Assembly: GCA_019915015.1 (NCBI GenBank)
Contig: JAHBBC010000010.1
Location: 186,001-250,000 of the forward strand
Length of the DNA stretch: 64,000 nt
Source of the DNA: Auriscalpium vulgare
Lineage: Eukaryota > Basidiomycota > Agaricomycetes > Russulales > Auriscalpiaceae
Direction of reading: 5' to 3'
Shown: piece by piece, positions 33,642 through 42,913 of the stretch
Layout: every line of letters starts with the position of its first letter
Position numbering within the stretch: position 1 is the stretch's first letter
Translations under genes and position numbers: made by a program
Notes under the pieces: model-generated
Told to the model about the DNA's origin: nothing
The model's input: only the letters and a program-made list of their open reading frames with translations
The model's database searches: none

Positions 33642-33991
33642 CATTACATGACTGACAAGCAATGGGTATGAATTAGTTACTTCGCTGAAATACTTCCACT
33701 GTACATTGCGTTGGAGTAGTCCCACTATACATTGCGGTGAAATAGTTGCATTCGACAGACACAAACTAGTTGCGCATGGAAATATAATCTAACTAGTTGA
33801 ACATGGAAATGTAATGTGGATATAGTTCATCCTCGAACTAGTTCGTGTTTTTTTCTTAAGGGTATCCTACCTGTCAGGCTCCAGAAGCCTACAGTACTAG
33901 TGCTAAATACTCGACCGTCATAGTCGGCGTTGAACTAGGTCAACGCCCAGTAATTACTCATTTGAACTACTTCAGTTGTCTGCAAGTACTG
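31457..33991 (+). repeat. Arm 1 of a 2,535-bp near-identical inverted repeat
   Basis: From ACGTGCAAC (exon 5 of the KDZ gene) to GCAAGTACTG. The reverse complement occupies 36281-38815 with the same length. In the about 330 bp past the stop codon only a handful of substitutions and one T-run length change were seen. The terminal 340 bp hold TAGTT/GAACTA motifs (TTGAACTAGGTCAACGCCC). Confidence 0.9.
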
Positions 33992-34079
33992 TATAAGCAA
34001 TGAATACTACATAATAACAGTGCACTCACAAGGCTACACCGGTGCGCCACCGCGACGACATTGCTCGTACTGCTCGGAG

Positions 34080-36280
34080 CTACCCTTGGGCCTTCGGCTT
34101 GTTGAAGAACGCTGCAAAGCCCTTGGTGTTCACAATGCCGTCGTCCGCGTCGCTGGAGGACGCATCTTCACCCTCAGCATCGAACTCGTTGGGATCACCA
34201 GAACCTGAAGTTCTGAAGTGAAAAGACCGCGTCACTCAGATTAGCGTGTGGTGAAAGACGACATAGCAAGTCACTTGGGCTCACGAAGCACTCGCACTCT
34301 CGTACAGCCGCGCTAGCAGCTCCCAGAATCCATCGGCGTTTGTCTTCTTCAGCAGCTTCAAGCGCTTCAGGTGGTCCTGGTAGACCGGCTTGAACTGGTC
34401 AGCAGTGAAGTCGACCTTGCTCGCAGTGCCTGGGGCGAGTTGGAAGCTGAGCAGACCTGCATCGATCTGGATTGCCGTCTCGCGGCTGCCCATCAAAAAA
34501 CCCGCACACTAGAAAGGATGAATGACGTACCGTGGTTGCCACAAATGCGAGCATAACAGGTGGCACAACCGGCTTGTCGAGACCAGGCGCCACCGCAACA
34601 TATGCTGCCTTGGGGAAACGGAACGGCGCATTGGGACCAAAGAACTTGTCCTCGAGAACATCGACGATGGCCTGGTGGCAGAATGGAAGCACAGTCGTAA
34701 ACTTCATCGTCTGGCAAGCCAAAATAAACAAATCATCAGTGCGATGCCGATCACGAGAGCAGGAAGGCGGAGGACATACCGCGATACTCCCAGGGAAAAC
34801 GTACAGGCGCCCCTTCGGCCCTTCTGTGAGGATGCGCTTCATATTCTTGACGTATACGTCGTGCGGAATGGCCTTGAGGTTGTACGCGTTCTTGACAATC
34901 GAGGCAGCCATCTTCTTAACCTCGGATCGAAAGATGGGCATGCGCGCCTCGGGCTGTGAAAGTCGGGGCAAACATATCAGTGTTGATCGATCAGGTGGCG
35001 AGGGACTCACCAGAACGGCCATTAGCTCCTTATATGCTTCGTCCTCCTTCAGTCTCGCCACTATGTCTTTATCGTGGAGCTCAGTAGCTGCGGAGATGAG
35101 GGCGTCCACGATGTACGCCTGGCGAGCGCCATCCGCAGGATACGCGTTCCTGAAGAACATGAACTTGGGGACGCCGTTCGCAATGCCGCGCTTGATCACT
35201 GCAGCGACTCGCCGGTGCTGGTCGCCCATGGTCATTCGAGTCCGCCCACCTTTCTCCGGCAGCACCACGTCTGTATCCGCGGGCCAGTCGCCTTGTTGTT
35301 CTTGTGGCGTCGCATGCGCCCCTTGTGCTCGCCCAGTCTTGCTAGGAATGCCGTCACGCGCGCGGTCGTCCTCAGGCTGTTGTCCCTCCTGGCTGTTGTT
35401 GTCTTCTGAATCCTCGATCGTGAGCTGCTCCATGCGTACGGATGGGCCGGCGATGTCGCGCTGTCAATGTGTGTGTGTAAGTATTGCGCTGCGCCCGCTT
35501 AGACTGTGGATTGTACGCGCCTGGGACGGGGCGATGCTTGGTGCCCTCAAAACCTAGACGTCTTCAATCAGCATCTGATCAACTTGATTCTTGTATATCA
35601 AGCGGTCGTCTCACATACCTTTTCCCTGCCTATCAACGGCGGGAGGCCGTCGCTGTCCGAGTTGCCGCCATCTTCGACAATGACGACGGCGGCCTTGTTG
35701 AGCTTTAAAGATTTTTTCTGTAGGTGTAGTGACGATGAAACAATACAATCAGTCAGACGGCAGCCAACAGAACACGACGCGACGCACCTGTGCGCTCCGA
35801 TGCGCGCCTTGCGCGCCGCCGCTCTGTATGTGTGACAATGGAAGAATGCAACCAGTCAGACACAGCAGCCAAGACTCCACGACACGACGCACCTGTGCCC
35901 TCTGATGCGCGCCATGCGTGTTGCCGTCTGTCGCGGGCAAGCGGCTGTTACTGCCGTTGGTGGCGTTTCCTGTAACAACGACTGGGGGGTTGTTCCCGCT
36001 CTTGGATGGCTTTTTCCGAGCCTGTGCGAGTAGTGAGTGGCGACGGCCGTGTACCAAGCAGCCAGTGAAGATCCAGCGGCCAATGAGGGCAACGCGGCGC
36101 ACCTGAGTGACCTGTTGCGCGTCCTGCGTCTTGCCGTCCTTTGTAACAGTCAATCACCTTTGCGCGCGCCGTCTGGACATGAAAACATACCTCAGAGCCG
36201 TGCCCGCGACGGTCCTGACTCGGCACGCCCGTGCCCTTCGCCGGTTTTTTGCCCTTCACTCGAGATGAAGTCGCGGCTGG
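34080..36280 (-). pseudogene. DUF6532-like gene, 5'-truncated, between the inverted arms
   Basis: Minus-strand exons follow each other in phase: SSRVKGKKPAKGTGVPSQ, several very short exons, KSLKLNKAAVVIVEDGG, then the main exons with QHRRVAAVIKRGIANGVPKF, EARMPIFRSEVKKMAASIVK, MKRILTEGPKGRLYVFPGS, TTVLPFCHQAIVDVLEDKFF, FRFPKAAYVAVAPGLDKPVV, FKPVYQDHLKRLKLLKK and an acidic tail ending FAAFFNKPKAQG at 34080. This is the order of the DUF6532 proteins common in basidiomycetes (function unknown). Three introns are multiples of three without stops. The reading runs at its 5' end straight into the repeat arm at 36281, so the native start has been lost. Confidence 0.7.
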
Positions 36281-38815
36281 CAGTACTTGCAGACAACTGA
36301 AGTAGTTCAAATGAGTAATTACTGGGCGTTGACCTAGTTCAACGCCGACTATGACGGTCGAGTATTTAGCACTAGTATTGTAGGCTTCTGGAGCCTGACA
36401 GGTAGGATACCCTTAAGAAAAAAACACGAACTAGTTCGAGGATGAACTATATCCACATTATATTTCCATGTTCAACTAGTTAGATTATATTTCCATGCGC
36501 AACTAGTTTGTGTCTGTTGAATGCAACTATTTCACCGCAATGTATAGTGGGACTACTCCAACGCAATGTACAGTGGAAGTATTTCAGCGAAGTAACTAAT
36601 TCATACCCATTGCTTGTCAGTCATGTAATGCTACCTGGGCTCCCAGGTCAGCAAGGTAGAAGTGTCTATGACAATATCAGTACTGACCTCAGTATCCGAC
36701 AGCCTGAGGTACTCAGGGTAGAGCTCCCTCGCATCAGACAGCAGACGCGCAAATACTGCAGCTTTCCTACGCTTGAATGTCAGATACTTCATTGTCAGAG
36801 TATGAATTAGAAACCGACCGTGCAGCATATGCGGCGACACCACGTTGACTTAATGAACTGCCCTGTGCTTCTGCACGACTCAGCCAAACCTGTTGCTCAT
36901 CGTACCAATGCCGCTGCGTCCTCCGTATCGATTCTTCCAGGCGCTTGACATGTTCCTGCCAGCGAGCTTGCTTCGCACTCGATCGGAACCAGGTGAGACG
37001 GTCAACTATCATGATGTCAGCTGGGTACCAAGCACGTATAATCAAAGGGACTCACGCTCTTCATCCCATTTTGCTGTAGCGTCATCCGAGTCAGAAGCCC
37101 AATACTCACCATCGCGCCAGAGCCACGAGCGCTCACGGTCCTTCGATGATGTGTCGTGGTCTTCAACAGCATGAACGAGGGCCACGACGCGACAGTCATG
37201 TTCCGTTAGCGGCCGATAGTTCTTGTCATCCTCCTGGAGCCCTAGCGTGAGCATGTTCGACCGCATTGTAGTGTATAGATGGCGAAGTCGGGCGGTTGCC
37301 TGGTAAGCGCGAGTGACCGTCTTCTGGTGGCGTGTCTTCGCCTCTTGGCCATACGACGCCTTCTCTGACCTCCACAGGAAGGACTTCAATGAAATCTTGA
37401 GGCGTAGCTCCCGCAGAAGATCACAAGCCCGACCTTTTCGCAGAAGGAGCTCTGCCTCCGCTAGAGACTTGAATAAGGAATTCTGCCTGACGTCCATGGG
37501 GTATGTCGATGGCAAGCGAAGTTGGACGTCCTCGGCTAGGACATCTTGGTCAGAACGCGGTGCCGGCCAGCTCGTTTCTGGACTTTCAAGCCTGAGGACT
37601 GTCGGGGCCACGATAGCAGCGTGAAGGTCCTCGAAGCGTGCAATCTGAGTGTCAAGGCGCGATCGGCTGTCTTCGATAGCGGTTTTTTCGGCACCTGACA
37701 GCTCCTTTTGCTTTGCCTTGCTTTGTACATCGTACCTATTCAAACATGTTAGGGGAATACCTGAAGTGTGTTGCAAGAAAGACGTACTGTCGCGCCTCCA
37801 AGTCGAGACCAAGCTTCAGAAACGCAGTGAGGCTTGGCCGACCACGTTCCTCGCTTGCTGTGCCCCGCTCAGCGTCAAACTCCTTCTCCAAAATCAGCAA
37901 CGCTTCCTTCTCGGTCGGTGCTAAGACAAGATATATTAGTTCAAGTGAGCGCGAAATTTAAAAACGACTTCACACCTTTGTCACTCGCCGGTTCATACGG
38001 GCTGACTTTTGGCTGGTCCTTTCGTGCTGTTCCGTCGGCAAGTGTGGTCAAGAACTCGGTTTCGGCAGTCCGCCACTCGTCCAGTGGACGTCCGCGGAAA
38101 TTGAAGGTCGCTTCGCAACGTTCATGTTGCTCTTCAGCTTCCGCCGCGGCAGACTTTGCTTGGTCCAGCTTTTTTGCAAGAAACTTGGCTGATTGCAGTC
38201 AGCGCGCAACAAACAGAAGATACGCAGGAGCTATACTCACCTATCGTGAAGATTTTCTGCATGTTGAAATCTCCGTTGTGAACATTATGCGTGTCGTGGC
38301 GGTACCCTGGCCCCATCTCTTTTGTCTGAAGTGCGAGTGAATTCTGCACGGCCCACCGACGCTCAGGCGCCTCGCCCTCCGTCATGCCACACCCAGGAGT
38401 GACATCCGGCGAGTTGAGAAACTTGCAGTCATCCTTGTGCCCATTCAAGTGCCATTTAGGAACGACACGGATGGTAAGGGGAAAGTCTGGACGACCGGAC
38501 GGAAATTTGTCCATGCGCGTGTCGAAGTTAATTCCGTATTGACAATTGATATCGTATGAAGAGATGTGCAACTTGAGATCTTTGTATGGGCGTGTCGCAG
38601 ACACCGTCGCAAGGTCCACATGGGCAAATCTAGCTCAACAAGTGAGGCTCACAAACATGTGATTGGACGACAACAACGCACCTTTCGCCTTTCGTCAAGT
38701 CAACGGTTGAGGACCCCATGATCATCCCGTGCGGTGCGCATACTAAAGACACCACTCCCGTGATGCGCTTGCCGTCGAGTCGCTTGCCATTGAGAGCAAA
38801 GAACTTGTTGCACGT
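36281..38815 (-). pseudogene. Arm 2: inverted 3' copy of the KDZ transposase, 5'-truncated
   Basis: Near-identical reverse complement of 31457-33991. It carries exons 5 (partial) to 11 with all splice sites and the same stop (36631). The 5' half (exons 1-4, the cysteine cluster) is missing: homology ends at 38815, exactly where the LTR of element B begins. Frames are still open; exon 9 differs by one Met/Thr change. It cannot encode a full transposase. Confidence 0.88.
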
Positions 38816-39673
38816 TGATGGGACCCGCAGCGCTACAGGCACCGAAACGGACCAATCACACCGCTACACCAAGACACACACCCCCGAGACGCCCCACAGG
38901 CGTCGCGGCACCGGCACGACCACGGGACAGCACAAAGCGAGCGAGCGTCTGGGGAGGAGACGGAGAGCCGAGGTAGGGAGTCGGAACGGTCGGGCGCGGA
39001 ACTTGGTAGGACGCGTAGGAGCGCAGACGCGTGGGAAGAGCTGACGAAGCAGCGGTATATAGACGCGATTCGACTTGTTGTAGGGACACTTTTGGACCTT
39101 GGGCCTACACCCGAGACTACACCTTTCATTCCTGCTTCACAGAGAGCATCGCACGACGCGACACAGCCAGACCACTGGGCCGACACGATGCCTTAAACCA
39201 GGAAGCCGTAGCGACATCCGGGTCGCGCCACCTTTGCGATACCACGGGCTACGCTGCCCCGACTCAACCACAGACTGGAGTGATACAGTGTGGTAGGTTT
39301 TATGACTGACGTTTATATTCCAGGATAGCGACTCGGACGGTACGAGCGCGGGGACACAGGTCGGACGGTCGGACGGCAAGGGCGACTCCGCAACTAGGAC
39401 GGACCGGCGGCGACAGACGGGAGGGTCGCACCGAATAGTGTGGGAAGAGACGCAACGTGCGACGGTCGGACGGGAGCGGAGAGAGAGAGAGAGAGGGGGA
39501 GAGGGCCGCAGGACGAGGGCAGGACCCGCGGGGTCCTGGGTGGTTTGTTCGGGGCACGGTCGCGATCTTGGGTTTCTTTCTCCGACCCACTACCTCTTGG
39601 GCCAGCGGTTGGCTGCTCGCTCCCTCCATTTCTATCGACGTTCCCGGGGCCTCCCCCAGGGTTCACCTCATCA
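38816..39673 (+). repeat. 5' LTR of gypsy element B
   Basis: Begins TGATGGGACCC directly after CACGT, where the KDZ copy is broken, and ends CTCATCA before TTTG and the primer site. The left edge is fixed by loss of identity with the other KDZ copy. No second copy of this LTR lies in the window. Confidence 0.6.
39056..39062 (+). promoter_or_regulatory. TATA box in the LTR of element B
   Basis: TATATAG about 240 bp into the LTR, in the sense of the gag-pol genes. Confidence 0.4.
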
Positions 39674-39677
39674 TTTG

Positions 39678-39688
39678 TGGAGCCCACC
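39678..39688 (+). promoter_or_regulatory. Primer-binding site of element B
   Basis: TGGAGCCCACC, identical to element A including the following CGCGAGGGG, placed four bases after the LTR. Confidence 0.5.
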
Positions 39689-39722
39689 GCGAGGGGGCTA
39701 GTGTCAACCGCTCAGCAACCCG

Positions 39723-42700
39723 ATGGCACCAAAGGCGAGGGTTATCGTAGAGCCCACTCGACGTGCACCGCCCCGATCGGCCCCGTCGGAGTACTCGACC
39801 AGTCAGCGGGCGGAGTCCATGCCAGGACACCTCGCATCGTCGGAAGGTGGGGCGTCGGACGAAGAGCGCGCGACTTCCAGCGCTGAAGGCGCCGAGGGCG
39901 ACAACGAAAACGACGACGGCGAGGCATCGGGTGTGTCGGACGCAGCACCCGAGAACGACGGGGATGCTGCGGGCGAGGCTCCCGGCGATCAAAACGCGGA
40001 GGCAGGCCCTGTCCAATCGGAAGAGTCGGAGCACGGTTGGGATGGTAGACGGTCCCTCCATCAGGAGCTCCTGGACGTCAATGAGGCGTCGATCGAGTTG
40101 CTGACTGGCGGAGCGATGCGACAATGGTCGTCGCCGGAGCTTACCCCGTCGGAATCGGAGCCCGAAGTGGCTGCGCTGATTGATGAGGACCGAGACGAGG
40201 CACAGGTGCCTTCCGACAGCGACCGCTTGGCTTCCGACCGCGGAAACGTCGGAACGCACGGAGGTTTATCAGGAGACGGGCGTGGAGCGGCCGCACAGGT
40301 TTCCCGACCAGTTTCTCCCACATCGCAATCCAGTACTCCGTTATCGCGTTTACCCCGTCGCACGACCATGGCCACTCCGATGCCTACCCGTGGCGACCGC
40401 CAAGCCCCTAAGTTCGACAATCTTAAGCCGCGCGAGCTGCAACGCTATTTCGCGGAGTTGAGGCACTTGTTCACGCGGGCGGGTATCGAGGACGGCCAGG
40501 ACCAGGAGAAGAAGGAGCACGCCACGCGATACCTGGACGTCCTTACAGCAGACCAGTGGCAAAGCCGACCCCAGTACGCGGGCAATGCGACGTTCGAAGA
40601 GTTCGTGACCGCGATCATAGCGCTATACCCCGGAGCGGACGAGGAGCGCAAATACACGATGGGCGACCTCGATCAGCTCGTCGCCGAGACAGCCCGCCGA
40701 GGCATCACGACCATCGGCGACGTTGGGGAATACTATCGCGGTTTCTACGCGATCTCCCAGTTTCTTATAGGGCGGCAGCGTATCTCCGAGCGCGACCGCG
40801 ACTACACTTTCTTGCGTGGATTTCAGAAGGGACTGCAAGATAGGATAGAGCAGCGGCTGCAGCTGAAGTATCCCGACCACGATCGCGACGGCCCGTACCC
40901 GATGGACCAAATAGTGGAAGCGGCGCGGTACGTGCTGCACGGCACGTCGAGCACCCCGCGATCGGCAGGGCTCAGCGTCCCCGCGGGTCTGGCCGACTTG
41001 TCCCAACCCGTGGCCGTCAAGGCGGAAGAACCTGCGATCAAGGTCGAGCAGTTTGCCGCTCTGATGGAGAAGGCGGCCGAGCAGATCGCGAAAGCGTATA
41101 GCGCGGGGAGAGCCGATGCGATGGGGATGAGTAACGCAGGCCCGCAGCCGTCGGCGTACACGCGCGGGCCACCGGGCCCGATGATGGCGTCGGCCGCTCG
41201 TTTCGATCGTCCTCGCCCGGCCCCGGGACAGGATGGCGCCAGGTGCTCGTTCTGCAACGGCCCCGAGCACTTCATCCGCGAATGCCTCGTCCTGCAAGAC
41301 TACATAGCGACGGGGCGGGTGGTACGCAACGAGATGAACCAGGTGGTACTCAAGAGCGGCAGGCCAGTGCCATTTGGGCTAGGCCCGATTCAAGCGAGGG
41401 TAGACGAATATTATCGCACGGACCCGTCCGGGCTGCGCGCCGACGTCGCGGCCAGAGTCGCGGGCAACGCGACGGAAACAATGATGTTGGCATCGACAGG
41501 CCCCATCGCTGTCACCGACTACCCACTCCGACCTGCGCGCGACCAGCCCGTCGCCGGGCTCATCCAGTTAATCCCGCCATTGACGGACGACGAGCGACTA
41601 GAGGAGTTGCGTCAAGAGATGGCGGTGCTAACACTCATGAAGGAGCAGAGGAACGCCGGCCGGGTCCGAAGGGAGGCTGCGATTCGCAACGGAGAGTTAC
41701 CGCCACCAATCGGGCCGCTGCCCGGGGAGAGAGTGCGATCCAGGAAGCTAGTCCCTGAGGTGGTGATATCCCCGTCGAAATTCACGGCAAAACGGTCAAA
41801 GGTTACGTTCGCGGTGCCCGAAGATCCAGAGGATGCGGAAGAAGCGAGGGAAGCGAGCGAGGGCGAACCGACAGTCGAGAAGGACCCCAACGAGATAGAG
41901 CCGGAACCCATCCATCCGTTTGCCTCCGTACCCGACGCAACCTACATACCCGTCGGGGACGCGTCCCGACCAGACAAAGGGAAGAAGCCAGTCGCCGCCT
42001 ATACCAAGGACACGCCCATCCATAGTGAAGAAGTCGCGAAGGAAGTCTACGGCCGCGCGATGGGGACTTCCGTCACTCTGACGCAGAGCGAGTTACTGTC
42101 GCTGGCGCCAGAAGTACGCTCCCAGTTGCGATACGCTATCACCCCGCGACGCATAGCGGCCCCGGTATTGTCCAGCGGGGACTCCCCAGTAGCGGTCCTG
42201 CACACGGCCGTAGCGGAAGGCGAAGAGCCTACCAAGGAGTGGTCGGACTTACCAGGCGACTTGTACGAGGAAGAGCGCGAGCAGGAGAGAGATCGAGCGC
42301 GGGGATACACCTCGCACATGCCGTCGTCGTTCTTACAGGCCATACAGAGCCAGCCAGCGGTGCCGCCTCGCGGGTCGCTAGTGCTCTCCGACCCGATGCT
42401 GACGTTGATGAGTGCCTCGGCCGAGAAACCGGCCCCGCTGGTGGTCGCAAAGGAGTCATCGGCATTGCGAGCGGTCCTGCCCTTGGTGGATAACCAAGCG
42501 CACATTGAGGCCATCCTGGACCCAGGGTCGCAGGTCATCTCCATGTCCGAGGACGTTTGCCATTTTCTCGGCCTAGCATACGATCCCGCGATCACACTGG
42601 ACATGCTTTCCGCCAACGGCTCGATTGACAAATCCCTCGGGCTAGCCCGCAACGTAGCGCTAAAGCTAGGCGACATTACGCTCTACGTGCAGATACACGT

Positions 42701-42905
42701 CATACGTTCTCCGGCCTACGACATCCTGCTAGGGAGGCCCTTCGACGTCCTCACTGGGAGTATAGTCCGCAACTTTGAAGATGAGCGACAGACCATCACG
42801 ATCACCGATCCCAACACTCAAGCGACGGCGACCGTCCCGACAGTAGAGCGAGGCTCGCGTCGCATCGTTCAGAGCGCCGGCGAGCGCAGGGATTTTCGGC
42901 TCTAG
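39723..42905 (+). CDS. gag: Gag-protease of gypsy element B, 1,060 aa
   Basis: ATG at 39723 (MAPKARVIVEPTRRAPP) 45 bp after the primer site. The acidic disordered N-part is followed by the capsid-type region (TPMPTRGDRQAPKFDNLKPR, ALYPGADEERKYTMGDLDQL), a CX2CX4HX4C knuckle (CSFCNGPEHFIREC, about residue 507) and the protease segment AILDPGSQVISMSEDVCHFL near residue 930. D-P-G-S replaces the usual D-T/S-G, as it also does in element A. The frame is intact to the TAG at 42903-42905 and pol overlaps it in the -1 frame. Confidence 0.88.
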   Translation: MAPKARVIVEPTRRAPPRSAPSEYSTSQRAESMPGHLASSEGGASDEERATSSAEGAEGDNENDDGEASGVSDAAPENDGDAAGEAPGDQNAEAGPVQSEESEHGWDGRRSLHQELLDVNEASIELLTGGAMRQWSSPELTPSESEPEVAALIDEDRDEAQVPSDSDRLASDRGNVGTHGGLSGDGRGAAAQVSRPVSPTSQSSTPLSRLPRRTTMATPMPTRGDRQAPKFDNLKPRELQRYFAELRHLFTRAGIEDGQDQEKKEHATRYLDVLTADQWQSRPQYAGNATFEEFVTAIIALYPGADEERKYTMGDLDQLVAETARRGITTIGDVGEYYRGFYAISQFLIGRQRISERDRDYTFLRGFQKGLQDRIEQRLQLKYPDHDRDGPYPMDQIVEAARYVLHGTSSTPRSAGLSVPAGLADLSQPVAVKAEEPAIKVEQFAALMEKAAEQIAKAYSAGRADAMGMSNAGPQPSAYTRGPPGPMMASAARFDRPRPAPGQDGARCSFCNGPEHFIRECLVLQDYIATGRVVRNEMNQVVLKSGRPVPFGLGPIQARVDEYYRTDPSGLRADVAARVAGNATETMMLASTGPIAVTDYPLRPARDQPVAGLIQLIPPLTDDERLEELRQEMAVLTLMKEQRNAGRVRREAAIRNGELPPPIGPLPGERVRSRKLVPEVVISPSKFTAKRSKVTFAVPEDPEDAEEAREASEGEPTVEKDPNEIEPEPIHPFASVPDATYIPVGDASRPDKGKKPVAAYTKDTPIHSEEVAKEVYGRAMGTSVTLTQSELLSLAPEVRSQLRYAITPRRIAAPVLSSGDSPVAVLHTAVAEGEEPTKEWSDLPGDLYEEEREQERDRARGYTSHMPSSFLQAIQSQPAVPPRGSLVLSDPMLTLMSASAEKPAPLVVAKESSALRAVLPLVDNQAHIEAILDPGSQVISMSEDVCHFLGLAYDPAITLDMLSANGSIDKSLGLARNVALKLGDITLYVQIHVIRSPAYDILLGRPFDVLTGSIVRNFEDERQTITITDPNTQATATVPTVERGSRRIVQSAGERRDFRL
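42890..42896 (+). promoter_or_regulatory. -1 ribosomal frameshift heptamer, element B
   Basis: G GAT TTT in the Gag frame, three codons before the Gag stop. The -1 frame is open upstream and downstream (GFSALEASLDDQAEVAL). It lies at the same place as G GGT TTT in element A. Confidence 0.65.
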
Positions 42906-42913
42906 AGGCGTCG

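Noticed and set aside
11135..39673. Elements A and B as copies sharing one LTR sequence
   Set aside because: Apart from the last bases and the primer site the two LTRs show no readable similarity; they are related lineages, not copies of one family.
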